NCBI RefSeq assembly: GCF_029633825.1
Contig: NZ_CP090641.1
Coordinates: 2,294,001 to 2,358,000, forward strand
DNA: 64,000 bases
DNA from: Burkholderia contaminans
GTDB lineage: Bacteria; Pseudomonadota; Gammaproteobacteria; Burkholderiales; Burkholderiaceae
Direction of reading: 5' to 3'
Made by a program: the position numbers and the translations under genes. The notes below the pieces were generated by a model, which was given only the letters and a program-made list of their open reading frames with translations, ran no database searches and was not told where the DNA came from. Below, in pieces: positions 27,610 to 36,147 of this stretch (positions within the stretch are counted from its first letter, which is position 1; the number at the start of each line of letters is the position of its first letter).

Positions 27610-28989
27610 TCAGTGCTGCTTGATCGATGCGGTGTTGTTGTAGCCGATCTGGTTGATGCTCGCGTAGTTCGCGTTGCCTTGCTGGACCAGCGTGGCGTTG
27701 TTGCTGTAGCCGATCTGCGTCACGAAGCCCTGGTTGCCCGTGCCGGACACCTGCGATGCGTTGATGATGTTGAAGCCGCCGACTTGCGTGAGGCTCAGCG
27801 CGTCATCCGCACCCGTCTGCGATGCATTGGCGTAGTTGCCGATGTCACCCGACTGGCTCACCGTGGCCGACGAGCCCGACGTTGCCGATTGCGTCACGAT
27901 CGCCTGGTTGTCCGCCGAAGCCTGCGTAATGGACGCCGTCGAACCCGCCGAGTTGCTTTGCGAGATCGACGCCGTGTTGAACGCGGCGGATTGCGAGATC
28001 GACGCGTTGTTGCCGTAGCCGAACTGCTGCGAGATCGACGCGTTGTTCAGGACGGCCGTCTGGCTGATCGTCGCGTTGTCGCCGAACTCGAACGCCTGGG
28101 TGACCGATGCGTTGTTGCCGTCCGCCGTCTGCGTGATCGACGTCGTGTTGCCGGCCGCGACGAACTGGTGCACCGTCGCGTTGTTGCCGATCACTCCGCC
28201 CGATTGCGAAATCGTCGTCGTGTTGGCGCCGCCGAACGACGAATTCACGGTGGCGGTTTCGGTGCCGCTCTGGGTCGTCGTGACCTGGTCGCCGCCTTCG
28301 AAGAGCTGCGTCACGCTGGCGTTGGTCACGCCGCCCGTTTGCGTGATCGACGTCGTGTTGGCCGTGGCCGACGTCGTCTGGACGGTCGCGGTACCGTTGT
28401 TGCCGGTCTGCGTGATGCCGATGGTGTTGCCGTTCGAATCCGCTTGCGTGACCGTTGCGTTGTTGAACGATGCGCTCTGGCTCGCCGTGCCCTGGTTGAT
28501 CGTCACGACGTTCCCGCCGCCGCCTTGCTGCGAGATCGACGCGCTGTCGATGGCGCTGTACTGGTTGATGGTGTTGACGTCGTTTTTCGCACCGAGCCCC
28601 GTGTTGGCCGAGATCGTCTGCGTGATGCTCGCCGAGAAGTCGCCGCCGCCGAACTGGTTCACGTAGTTCTGCTCGTTCGACGTGCCCGTCTGCGTCACGT
28701 TCACGCTCGAATACGGCTGCGCCCACCCGGAGTATTGCTGGATCACGGTCGTATCGCCGCTGCCGCTCTGGGTCGTCACGTTGGCGACGAACCCGTAGCG
28801 GGGATCGTTGCCGGACGCCGATTGGGTAATCGCCACCGAATCCCCGCTCGTCGCGGTCTGTTCGACGGTTGCTGCGTTGAAGCCGCCGTATTGCTGGACG
28901 TTCACCGTGTTGTTCGACGAATCGGCCTGTGCGGCAGCCGATGCGAGCATCAGCACTGCGATTGCGATTGCAGACTTGGTCACCTTCAT
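27610..28989 (-). CDS. csgA: Major curlin-like amyloid subunit, very long
   Basis: A 459-residue secreted amyloid protein. The signal peptide ends AAAQA and the ATG has AGGAG upstream. The mature chain is a series of about twenty curlin-type repeats built around N-A-S-I-S/T-Q, for example NNASISQQFGYGNNASISQS and NYASINQIGYNNTASIKQH at the C-terminus. Each repeat forms one beta-strand turn of the curli fibre. E. coli CsgA has five repeats in about 150 residues, so this subunit is about three times longer. It should be nucleated by CsgB and exported through CsgG, both encoded just upstream. Confidence 0.88.
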   Translation of the reverse strand: MKVTKSAIAIAVLMLASAAAQADSSNNTVNVQQYGGFNAATVEQTATSGDSVAITQSASGNDPRYGFVANVTTQSGSGDTTVIQQYSGWAQPYSSVNVTQTGTSNEQNYVNQFGGGDFSASITQTISANTGLGAKNDVNTINQYSAIDSASISQQGGGGNVVTINQGTASQSASFNNATVTQADSNGNTIGITQTGNNGTATVQTTSATANTTSITQTGGVTNASVTQLFEGGDQVTTTQSGTETATVNSSFGGANTTTISQSGGVIGNNATVHQFVAAGNTTSITQTADGNNASVTQAFEFGDNATISQTAVLNNASISQQFGYGNNASISQSAAFNTASISQSNSAGSTASITQASADNQAIVTQSATSGSSATVSQSGDIGNYANASQTGADDALSLTQVGGFNIINASQVSGTGNQGFVTQIGYSNNATLVQQGNANYASINQIGYNNTASIKQH

Positions 28990-29121
28990 TTCTTGCTCCT
29001 GATTCGAAAGAAAATTCGCCGGAAAAGTCGATCTTTTGCCGGCACCCCCGCCAATTGAGGACGCTCTCACGTCCCACACGTCACACCACTTGAAGCCAAG
29101 CACTTGCACACTGCATAACCG

Positions 29122-29664
29122 TTACCGCGTCAGCACCGTGGCGTGCGCACCGTTGCCGCTCTGGATCACCTGGATGCCGGTGTTCGATCCGCCCTGCACG
29201 ATGTTCACCGCGTTGTTGCTGCCGTTCTGCGTGACGCGCGCCGACAGCGACGTGCCGACCTGCGTCGACTCGACCGAGTTGCCGACGCCGTTCTGTTGCA
29301 CCTGCAACGTGTTGCCGTTGCCGCGCTGCGTCGCATTCAACGTATTGCCGACGCCGACCTGCGACGCCGCGATCCAGTTCTGCGCACCGGTCTGCCGCGC
29401 GACGATCGCGTTGCCGTCGCCGGCCTGCCAGACCAGCGCACCGTTGTGGCCCGCCTGGTCGAGCGACGTGGCATTGCCGATACCGGCCTGCCGGACCGCG
29501 ACGATGTTGCCGCTGTAGTCGAACGCCGGTTCGGGCGGGCCGAGATCGTTGAGCGGCACGGGTGCTGCCGCCGCAGCCTGCATCGTTGCCGCTGCCCACA
29601 CGGTTGCGAGCACCCGCCGCGCCGCGCGGGCGCGCCCGTTCCGGTCACGCTGTCGATTCATCAT
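29122..29664 (-). CDS. csgB: Minor curlin / nucleator (CsgB-like)
   Basis: A 180-residue exported protein with a signal region ending MQAAAAAP and then about six curlin repeats such as GIGNATSLDQAGHNGALVW, GVGNTLNATQRGNGNTLQVQ and GSNNAVNIVQGGSNTG. The position before the long curlin gene and the short repeat domain fit CsgB, which anchors and seeds CsgA at the cell surface. It follows csgG by 29 bases and precedes csgA by 132 bases. Confidence 0.83.
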   Translation of the reverse strand: MMNRQRDRNGRARAARRVLATVWAAATMQAAAAAPVPLNDLGPPEPAFDYSGNIVAVRQAGIGNATSLDQAGHNGALVWQAGDGNAIVARQTGAQNWIAASQVGVGNTLNATQRGNGNTLQVQQNGVGNSVESTQVGTSLSARVTQNGSNNAVNIVQGGSNTGIQVIQSGNGAHATVLTR

Positions 29665-29693
29665 GTTTTCTCCGCTGGCCGGCCTGCTGCCGG

Positions 29694-30632
29694 TTAATGA
29701 GTGGACGCGCCCTGGCGATCGATCTTCTGCGGGTCGTACGCGGTGTTCGCGTCCTCCATGTCCTGCGCGTATTTCCGGTCTTCCTGCAGATACCGCTGCA
29801 TCGTCGGGTCGTACCAGTCCTGGTCGTTCTTCAGCGCCCAGGTCTGGTTCGCGACCCCCTGGACGATCAGGTGCGTGAGCGCCGATTCGATCGCTTCGTT
29901 CACGCAGATCTGCGCGGGTTCGTTGCGCGTCAGCCCGGCTTCCGCCTGCAGCAGGTCCTTGAAGCCGACGAAGCGATAGATGCCCGTGTCGACCTGATAG
30001 GAGTAGACGGTCTTGGTCGTCGACACGCTGTTGAGCACCTGGCCCGTGCGGATGTCGATCGCGCGCAGGTTGACGGTGACCTGGTCGATCCGGTATTGCG
30101 TCGACCCGCTGATCCCGAGGTAAGCGACGCCGGCCCCGCCGGTCCGGACGTTCGTGTCGTAGCCGACGATGCCGCCCTCGAGCACGATGTTCGCGGGCAT
30201 CAGCGGCGCCATCGCATCGTTCTGCGCCTTCTTCGCATCCGCGCCGTCGGTGGCGCGCATGATCTTGCGTTCGGTCAGCAGGTCCTGCAGGTTCTCGCGT
30301 TCCACCGGCGTGAACCAGCCGGAGTCGCGCATCGCCTTGACGAGGAACGACGCGCCGCCCTGCGTGACCTGCGACGAGAACGAGCTGTCCGGCGATGCCT
30401 TGTACTGCCCCGTCAGGTCGCGAAAGCCGTACACGGCCGCGACGATCTTGCCCTTCGGCGGCGGCAGGTGCGTGAGGTCGCGCGTGGTGCGCGTCGGCGG
30501 CGTCAGCGTCGCGTTGCTCAATGCCGGCATCGGCCGCGTGACGCAGCCGGCCAGCGACAGCAGCAACACCGCGCCCATGGCGACCCGTGTCATCCCCGTG
30601 TTGAAGCGTGTGCGTTCAGCATTGTTTTTCAT
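29694..30632 (-). CDS. csgG: Curli secretion channel lipoprotein CsgG
   Basis: A 312-residue outer-membrane lipoprotein with lipobox LLSLAGC at the end of the signal peptide. The CsgG core follows: KIVAAVYGFRDLTGQYK, DSGWFTPVERENLQDLLTER, GGIVGYDTNVRTGGAG and VNLRAIDIRTGQVLNSVSTT. CsgG forms a nonameric pore that lets curlin subunits cross the outer membrane. The long C-terminal tail (DQDWYDPTMQRYLQEDRKY) extends beyond the E. coli protein. Confidence 0.96.
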   Translation of the reverse strand: MKNNAERTRFNTGMTRVAMGAVLLLSLAGCVTRPMPALSNATLTPPTRTTRDLTHLPPPKGKIVAAVYGFRDLTGQYKASPDSSFSSQVTQGGASFLVKAMRDSGWFTPVERENLQDLLTERKIMRATDGADAKKAQNDAMAPLMPANIVLEGGIVGYDTNVRTGGAGVAYLGISGSTQYRIDQVTVNLRAIDIRTGQVLNSVSTTKTVYSYQVDTGIYRFVGFKDLLQAEAGLTRNEPAQICVNEAIESALTHLIVQGVANQTWALKNDQDWYDPTMQRYLQEDRKYAQDMEDANTAYDPQKIDRQGASTH

Positions 30633-30655
30633 GATTCGCTCAGTCGTTTTTTGAT

Positions 30656-31093
30656 TTATTGGCCGTTGCTGACGATGAACGTCGAGGTCGCACCCGTCGT
30701 CTTGTCGGTGGTCGTCACCTGCAGGTTGCCGTTGCCGGCCGCACTCACGACGATCGTGAAATTGCCCGTGCTGATCGTCCCCGGCTTGAGCTCGCCGTTG
30801 GTACCGACGATCGAGTTCGTCACCGAGCCGGCAACGCGCGACAGGATCGCCTGCTGCAGCTGCGCATTGAACTGGTCGAGCGACGACGTGGACGTCGGCG
30901 ACGAAAAGGCCGACAGCGACGGATCGGTGTGCTTGTTCTGCGCGTTGGCCTCGTTGAGCAGGTTGGGGCCGTTTGCCGGGTTGCCGCCGAAGTTCGGGTT
31001 GTTCGGCTGATAAACCAGCGTCGACGACCACGCATAAGGCGACACCGCGGTCATCGCGACCAGGGCGATCAAGCTCAATCTGATTCGATTCAT
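30656..31093 (-). CDS. csgF: Curli assembly protein CsgF
   Basis: A 145-residue exported protein. After the signal peptide (ending AWSS) the N-terminal segment TLVYQPNNPNFGGNP is the conserved CsgF motif that plugs into the CsgG pore, followed by NGPNLLNEANAQNKH. CsgF sits at the outside of the channel and couples secretion to nucleation by CsgB. It lies 23 bases before csgG. Confidence 0.94.
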   Translation of the reverse strand: MNRIRLSLIALVAMTAVSPYAWSSTLVYQPNNPNFGGNPANGPNLLNEANAQNKHTDPSLSAFSSPTSTSSLDQFNAQLQQAILSRVAGSVTNSIVGTNGELKPGTISTGNFTIVVSAAGNGNLQVTTTDKTTGATSTFIVSNGQ

Positions 31094-31125
31094 TTTCTCC
31101 CACCCCTGTTTTTTTGATTAATCGA

Positions 31126-31728
31126 CTAAATCTCGTCTTTGGCCAGATCCGAATCGGGAAACAGCAAATTCGACAGATCGTCCTGAATGACGGTTTGAAA
31201 GGAGATACCGGCGGCGCTTTCGGCCACGGCTTTGACGTTTGCCCGCGCAATCGGCAGGAAGGTCTGGAATACGCGCTTTTGCTGGAACTCGACCCAGATC
31301 AGGCTGCCGTAACGCCCGGACGGGCGTTCGTGAATGGCGACCATGTAGCGCTCGCTCAGCGGGATTTCCGACCACGTTTGCGAGAAGTAGGTATAGAAAT
31401 CGCGGCCGGCGAGCGTCACGGCATCGGTCGTGACCGTGCCGCCCAGCTGGTCTTCCGGAAGGGCATGGCGGGCGTCGGCCCGGGCACCGGCCGGCGCGGC
31501 GCCGGTGGCCGGCCTCGCCGCGGCCGGGCCCGCGCCGGGCGCGGGCTTCGGTGCTTCGAGCACGCGTTCGGCGTTCAGCAGCGTCGAGGGCGGCGCAATC
31601 GGACCGCCGTTCGCCGCAGCGGAAGGCGGCGCGTCGACGGTATCCTGGGCCTGCGCGCGTGCCGTCGCGAATAGCGACAGGCACGTCACGGCCGCCCAGG
31701 CCAATCGCCTGCTTGCGCTCGAAACCAT
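31126..31728 (-). CDS. csgE: Curli secretion factor CsgE
   Basis: A 200-residue periplasmic protein, first gene of the curli operon. After the signal peptide (ending RAQA) comes a Pro/Ala-rich linker of about 60 residues not present in E. coli CsgE, then the CsgE domain: VTTDAVTLAGRDFYTYFSQT, WSEIPLSERYMVAIHERPS and GSLIWVEFQQKRVFQTFLP. CsgE caps the CsgG pore from inside and gives it specificity for curlin. The extra linker may tether it across the periplasm. Confidence 0.92.
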   Translation of the reverse strand: MVSSASRRLAWAAVTCLSLFATARAQAQDTVDAPPSAAANGGPIAPPSTLLNAERVLEAPKPAPGAGPAAARPATGAAPAGARADARHALPEDQLGGTVTTDAVTLAGRDFYTYFSQTWSEIPLSERYMVAIHERPSGRYGSLIWVEFQQKRVFQTFLPIARANVKAVAESAAGISFQTVIQDDLSNLLFPDSDLAKDEI

Positions 31729-32189
31729 TTCCCCGACCCCCGGATCAACTTTTACGAAATATGGCGCCGCCCGTTTTTCGGGTTATTCGTTCCTGGTCGA
31801 ACGCGGCACATGGTGGGGGGAGTGAGCAAGAGGCATGCCTGCCGTTGTTTTAAACGGTTTACTTTTTTAAGTCGTAATTCGTCTAATTTTTCGGATGCAT
31901 ATTTCCGTCACGTAAAACGTTTGCGAGTTGGATATTCATTAACAGTCTTTCTTTTATAAATAGAGCATTACAATTTAATCAGACGATATTTTCGGAAAAT
32001 CGTGATTTGGAAATTCCTGGCGATGCTGATGCGGAGAAAACGTAACGTGTTGCTACGGGTTCGCTCGTAACGACACGACGTAACGTCCCGTTACGCACGT
32101 AGAATCGTCCGACGAAAGCGCGGGTTCCGGGCTTGTGCGCCGGCAACCTCTCTCCACGCTACTCACGTGAACGGACTTCGGGAGCACAC
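31729..32189. promoter_or_regulatory. AT-rich divergent control region of the curli operon
   Basis: The 31850-32010 part is strikingly AT-rich in this GC-rich window, with a 13-bp palindrome ATTTTC-G-GAAAAT at 31988-32000. Further right, GTAACG occurs at 32042, 32066 and 32080 and inverted as CGTTAC at 32089-32094, so GTAACG-TCC-CGTTAC is a palindrome. These are likely regulator sites for csgE, the SDR gene, or both. No gene is seen. Confidence 0.6.
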
Positions 32190-32909
32190 ATGTCATCTCG
32201 CACCTATCTCGTCACCGGCGCATCGCGCGGCATCGGCCTCGCGATCAGCACGTTGCTCGCACGGCGCGGCCATCGCGTCATCGGCCTTGCGCGTCACGCG
32301 CAGGGCATCGACTTCCCCGGCGAGTTGCGCGCATGCGATCTCGCCGACCTCGAACAGACGGCGGCCGTTCTTGCACGCATCAGCGAGCAGCACGATGTCG
32401 ACGGCATCGTGAACAACGCGGGCATCGTGTTGCCGCAACCGCTCGGGCAGATCGATTTCCAGTCGCTGCAGACCGTGTTCGATCTCAACGTGCGGGCCGC
32501 TGTCCAGGTGACGCAACACTTTGCGGAGGCGATGAAGGCACGCGGCCACGGGCGCATCGTCAACATCTGCAGCCGCGCGATTTTCGGCAGCCTCGATCGC
32601 ACCGCGTATTCCGCCGCGAAGAGCGCGCTCGTCGGCTGCACGCACACGTGGGCGCTCGAACTCGCCGAACATGGCGTGACCGTCAACGCGGTGGCGCCGG
32701 GTCCGATCGAGACGGAACTGTTCCGGCAGACGCGGCCCGTCGGCAGCGAAGCCGAACGCAAGGTGCTCGCGACGATTCCCGCACGCCGGCTCGGCACGCC
32801 CGACGACGTGGCCGCGGCGATTGCATTCTTCCTGTCGGACGAGGCCGGCTTCGTCACCGGGCAGGTGCTGGCCGTGGACGGCGGCGGCAGTCTCGGCGGG
32901 CGTAGTTGA
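32190..32909 (+). CDS. Short-chain dehydrogenase/reductase (SDR)
   Basis: A 239-residue NAD(P)-dependent oxidoreductase. It has the cofactor loop TGASRGIG, the NNAG strand (IVNNAGIV), catalytic Ser in NICSRAIFGS and YxxxK in AYSAAKSALVG, and ends GQVLAVDGGGSLGG. The relation to FabG-type enzymes is clear, but the substrate is unknown. It is divergent from the curli operon across the AT-rich region. The ATG 57 bases inside the open frame is chosen because it gives the standard SDR N-terminus. Confidence 0.93.
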   Translation: MSSRTYLVTGASRGIGLAISTLLARRGHRVIGLARHAQGIDFPGELRACDLADLEQTAAVLARISEQHDVDGIVNNAGIVLPQPLGQIDFQSLQTVFDLNVRAAVQVTQHFAEAMKARGHGRIVNICSRAIFGSLDRTAYSAAKSALVGCTHTWALELAEHGVTVNAVAPGPIETELFRQTRPVGSEAERKVLATIPARRLGTPDDVAAAIAFFLSDEAGFVTGQVLAVDGGGSLGGRS

Positions 32910-33122
32910 CGCCAACGCCGACGCATCGGGCGCCATGGGCGCGGCGCCCGGCGGCGGCGCGTTTCGGCGCGCATCGCGGGCGCGCACATGTGTGCGCGCT
33001 GATGCCCGGTATTCTGCTTGCGCGCATATTCCGCCACCCCGTTAGCATGTGACGAATCGGACTTTGGGTGCCGCGCACGCGACGCTAAGATCGCCGATCC
33101 CGTAGATCGAGCGTTCAGAACA

Positions 33123-35081
33123 ATGAAAAAGTCAGCGTCGCCGTTACATGCCTTTCGTTTCCGTGTCGTCTGCGCCGCGATTGCCGGCGCGATGTCGCTC
33201 GCATCGTGCGGCGGCGTCGACAGCGATACGCCGTCGCCGCCGACGAACACCACGCCGCCGCTGGCCGCGAAACGCCCGAACATCCTGTACATCATGGCCG
33301 ACGATCTCGGCTATTCCGACATCCATGCATTCGGCGGCGAGATCAACACGCCGAACCTCGACGCGCTCGTCGCGTCGGGCCGCATCCTGTCGAACCATCA
33401 CACGGGCACCGTCTGTGCGATCACGCGCGCGATGCTGGTGTCCGGCACCGACCACCATCTCGTCGGCGAAGGCACGATGGGCGTACCGACTGACGAGCGG
33501 CGCGGGCTGCCCGGCTACGAGGGCTACCTGAACGACCGTGCATTGTCGTTCGCACAACTATTGAAGGACGCCGGCTACCACACGTACATCGCGGGCAAGT
33601 GGCACATCGGCTCGGGGATCGTCGGCAGCGCGACGGGCAGCGGGCAGACGCCCGACCAGTGGGGCTTCGAGCGCAGCTACGTACTGCTCGGCGGCGCGGC
33701 GACGAACCACTTCGCGCACGAGCCGGCCGGCTCGTCGAACTACACGGAAGACGGCCGCTACGTGCAGCCTGGCCAGCCCGGGCAGCCGGGCGGCACGGGC
33801 GGCAGCCCGGCCGTGTTCTATTCGACCGATTTCTATACGCAGAAGCTGATCTCGTACATCGATGCGAACAAGCAGGACGGCAAGCCGTTCTTCGCGTACG
33901 CGGCCTACACGTCGCCGCACTGGCCGCTGCAGGTGCCCGATCCGTGGCTGCACAAGTACGCGGGCGTGTACGACGCCGGCTACGACGCGATCCGCAACGC
34001 GCGGATCGCGCGGCAGAAGGCGCTCGGCCTGATCCCCGCCGATTTCAAGCCGTTCGACGGCTTGCCTGAAACCACGGCCGCGTCGCCCGCGACCGCGAAC
34101 AACGGCGCGGCCGGCGCGAAATACATCAGCGCGGTGCACACGGCCGCGGACGGCTACAGCGACTACGGCCCCGGCAAGGTCGACAAGCTGTGGTCGAGCC
34201 TGTCGCCGGCCGAGCGCAAGGCTCAGGCGCGCTACATGGAGATCTATGCGGGGATGGTCGAGAACCTCGACTACAACATCGGCCTGCTGATCCAGCACCT
34301 GAAGGACATCGGCGAATACGACAACACGTTCATCATGTTCCAGTCGGACAACGGCGCGGAAGGCTGGCCGATCGATTCAGGCGCCGACCCGACGGCGACC
34401 GATACCGCGAACGGGCAGGACCCGATCTATTCGACGCTCGGCACCGACAACGGCAAGCAGAACGCGCAGCGCCTGCAGTACGGGTTGCGCTGGGCCGAAG
34501 TGAGCGCGTCGCCGTTCCGGCTCACGAAGGGCTATTCGGCCGAAGGCGGCGTATCGACGCCGACGATCGTGCGCTTGCCGGGCCAGACGCAGCAGCTGCC
34601 GACGCTGCGCGCCTTCACGCACGTGACCGACAACACGGCGACGTTCCTCGCGGTCGCGGGCGTCACGCCGCCGTCGCAGCCGGCGCCGCCGCTCGTCAAC
34701 ACGCTGACGGGCGTCGACCAGAACAAGGGCAAGGTGATTTACAACAACCGCTACGTGTATCCGGTCACGGGCCAGTCGCTGCTGCCGGTGCTGACGGGCA
34801 CGGCGACGGGCGAGGTGCATACCGCGCCGTTCGGCGACGAAGCGTACGGCCGCGCGTACCTGCGCAGCGCCGACGGCCGCTGGAAGGCGTTGTGGACCGA
34901 GCCGCCGCTCGGGCCGCTCGACGGCCACTGGCAGCTGTACGACCTCGCGGCGGATCGCGGCGAGACGACCGACGTGTCCGCGCAGAACCCGTCGGTGATC
35001 AGCACGCTCGTCGACCAGTGGAAGACCTACATGAGCAACGTCGGCGGTGTCGAGCCGCTGCGTCCGCGCGGCTACTACTGA
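33123..35081 (+). CDS. Lipoprotein arylsulfatase with atypical CAITR motif
   Basis: A 652-residue alkaline-phosphatase-superfamily sulfatase. The signal peptide ends in a lipobox, SLASC (Cys29), so it should be lipid-anchored in the periplasm or outer membrane. Metal ligands are seen in YIMADDLGYSD (Asp60, Asp61) and FQSDNGAEGWP. The residue converted to formylglycine is Cys98 in CAITR; the usual motif is C-x-P/A/S-x-R, so the third position is Ile here. The gene for a formylglycine-generating enzyme follows directly, 16 bases downstream, which supports the call that Cys98 is still modified. It would release sulfate from an aryl or alkyl sulfate ester. Confidence 0.9.
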   Translation: MKKSASPLHAFRFRVVCAAIAGAMSLASCGGVDSDTPSPPTNTTPPLAAKRPNILYIMADDLGYSDIHAFGGEINTPNLDALVASGRILSNHHTGTVCAITRAMLVSGTDHHLVGEGTMGVPTDERRGLPGYEGYLNDRALSFAQLLKDAGYHTYIAGKWHIGSGIVGSATGSGQTPDQWGFERSYVLLGGAATNHFAHEPAGSSNYTEDGRYVQPGQPGQPGGTGGSPAVFYSTDFYTQKLISYIDANKQDGKPFFAYAAYTSPHWPLQVPDPWLHKYAGVYDAGYDAIRNARIARQKALGLIPADFKPFDGLPETTAASPATANNGAAGAKYISAVHTAADGYSDYGPGKVDKLWSSLSPAERKAQARYMEIYAGMVENLDYNIGLLIQHLKDIGEYDNTFIMFQSDNGAEGWPIDSGADPTATDTANGQDPIYSTLGTDNGKQNAQRLQYGLRWAEVSASPFRLTKGYSAEGGVSTPTIVRLPGQTQQLPTLRAFTHVTDNTATFLAVAGVTPPSQPAPPLVNTLTGVDQNKGKVIYNNRYVYPVTGQSLLPVLTGTATGEVHTAPFGDEAYGRAYLRSADGRWKALWTEPPLGPLDGHWQLYDLAADRGETTDVSAQNPSVISTLVDQWKTYMSNVGGVEPLRPRGYY

Positions 35082-35097
35082 ACCCGGGAGCGACACG

Positions 35098-36147
35098 ATG
35101 CGGGTCCGGTTCTGGACGATCGGCGCGGCGCTGGCCGCCACGCTGTTCGCCGCCGCGTTCGCGGCCGGCTATGCGAACCCCGTCGCACCGGCGGGCGGCG
35201 CGTTCGACGACGCGAATCGCGGCCGCGCGCTCGCGCCGCTCGGCTCGGAGCAACAGTGCGCGCGCTATTCGGGGCTGCCGGCCGGATGGCGCGACGACCC
35301 GAAGGCCGGGATGGTGCACCTGCGCGGCGGCGCGTTCGTGTTCGGCAGCACGCGCGGCTACGCGGACGAACGCCCGGCCGGCGACGGCCGCACGCGTGTC
35401 GGCGGGTTCTGGATCGACCAGACCGACGTGACGATCGCGCAGTTCGCCGCGTTCGTGCAGGCGACCGGCTACGTGACCGAGGCCGAGCAGCAGGATGGGG
35501 CGGCCGTGTTTCATGTGCCGACGCGCGACGAGATGAACGCGCGCGACCTGGCATGGTGGTCGTGGGTGAAGGGCGCCTCGTGGCGTCATCCGCGCGGGCC
35601 GGGCAGCCATGTCGACGGGCTCGGCAACCTGCCCGTCACGCTCGTCACGCAGCGCGATGCGCTCGCGTATGCGCGCTGGCTCGGCCGCGACTTGCCGACC
35701 GAAGCCGAGTGGGAATACGCGGGCAAGGCCGGCCGCGACGACGCATCGCTCGACGCGGCGCCGCGCGATGCGCGGGGCAAGCCGGCCGCGAACTACTGGC
35801 AGGGCGTGTTCCCGGTGCTCGACACGGCCGAGGACGGCCATGCGGGGCTCGCGCCGGTCGGCTGCTATGCGGCGAACGGGTTCCGGCTCTACGACATGAT
35901 CGGCAATGCATGGGAATGGACCAAGGACGCGTACACGGGCCCGCACCAGTCGCATACGAACGGCGACACGGCGGCCGTCGCGCCGCCGACGCGCCGGCAC
36001 GATACGCCGATGGTCATCAAGGGCGGCTCGTTCCTGTGCTCGCGAGACTACTGCGTGCGCTATCGCGCGTCGTCGCGCGAACAGCAGGAAGCCGATCTCG
36101 GCGCGTCGCACATCGGGTTTCGCACGATTCTGAGGGATGCGTCATGA
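35098..36147 (+). CDS. Formylglycine-generating enzyme, apparently exported
   Basis: A 349-residue SUMF1/FGE-family protein that oxidises a sulfatase Cys to formylglycine. The catalytic core is present: GGAFVFGSTRGYADERPA, LPTEAEWEYAGKAGR, GNAWEWTKDAYTG and the copper-binding Cys pair in KGGSFLCSRDYCVRYR, five residues apart. Unusually, it begins with a hydrophobic segment RFWTIGAALAATLFAAAFAA that looks like a signal peptide or anchor, whereas bacterial FGEs are normally cytosolic. The neighbouring sulfatase is a lipoprotein, so maturation may happen outside the cytoplasm. Its stop overlaps the next start (ATGA). Confidence 0.92.
   Translation: MRVRFWTIGAALAATLFAAAFAAGYANPVAPAGGAFDDANRGRALAPLGSEQQCARYSGLPAGWRDDPKAGMVHLRGGAFVFGSTRGYADERPAGDGRTRVGGFWIDQTDVTIAQFAAFVQATGYVTEAEQQDGAAVFHVPTRDEMNARDLAWWSWVKGASWRHPRGPGSHVDGLGNLPVTLVTQRDALAYARWLGRDLPTEAEWEYAGKAGRDDASLDAAPRDARGKPAANYWQGVFPVLDTAEDGHAGLAPVGCYAANGFRLYDMIGNAWEWTKDAYTGPHQSHTNGDTAAVAPPTRRHDTPMVIKGGSFLCSRDYCVRYRASSREQQEADLGASHIGFRTILRDAS

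Noticed and set aside
28043-28666. A plus-strand 207-codon hydrophobic frame opposite csgA
   Set aside because: It is the complement of the curlin repeats, has no ribosome binding site and only looks membrane-like because of the repeat composition.
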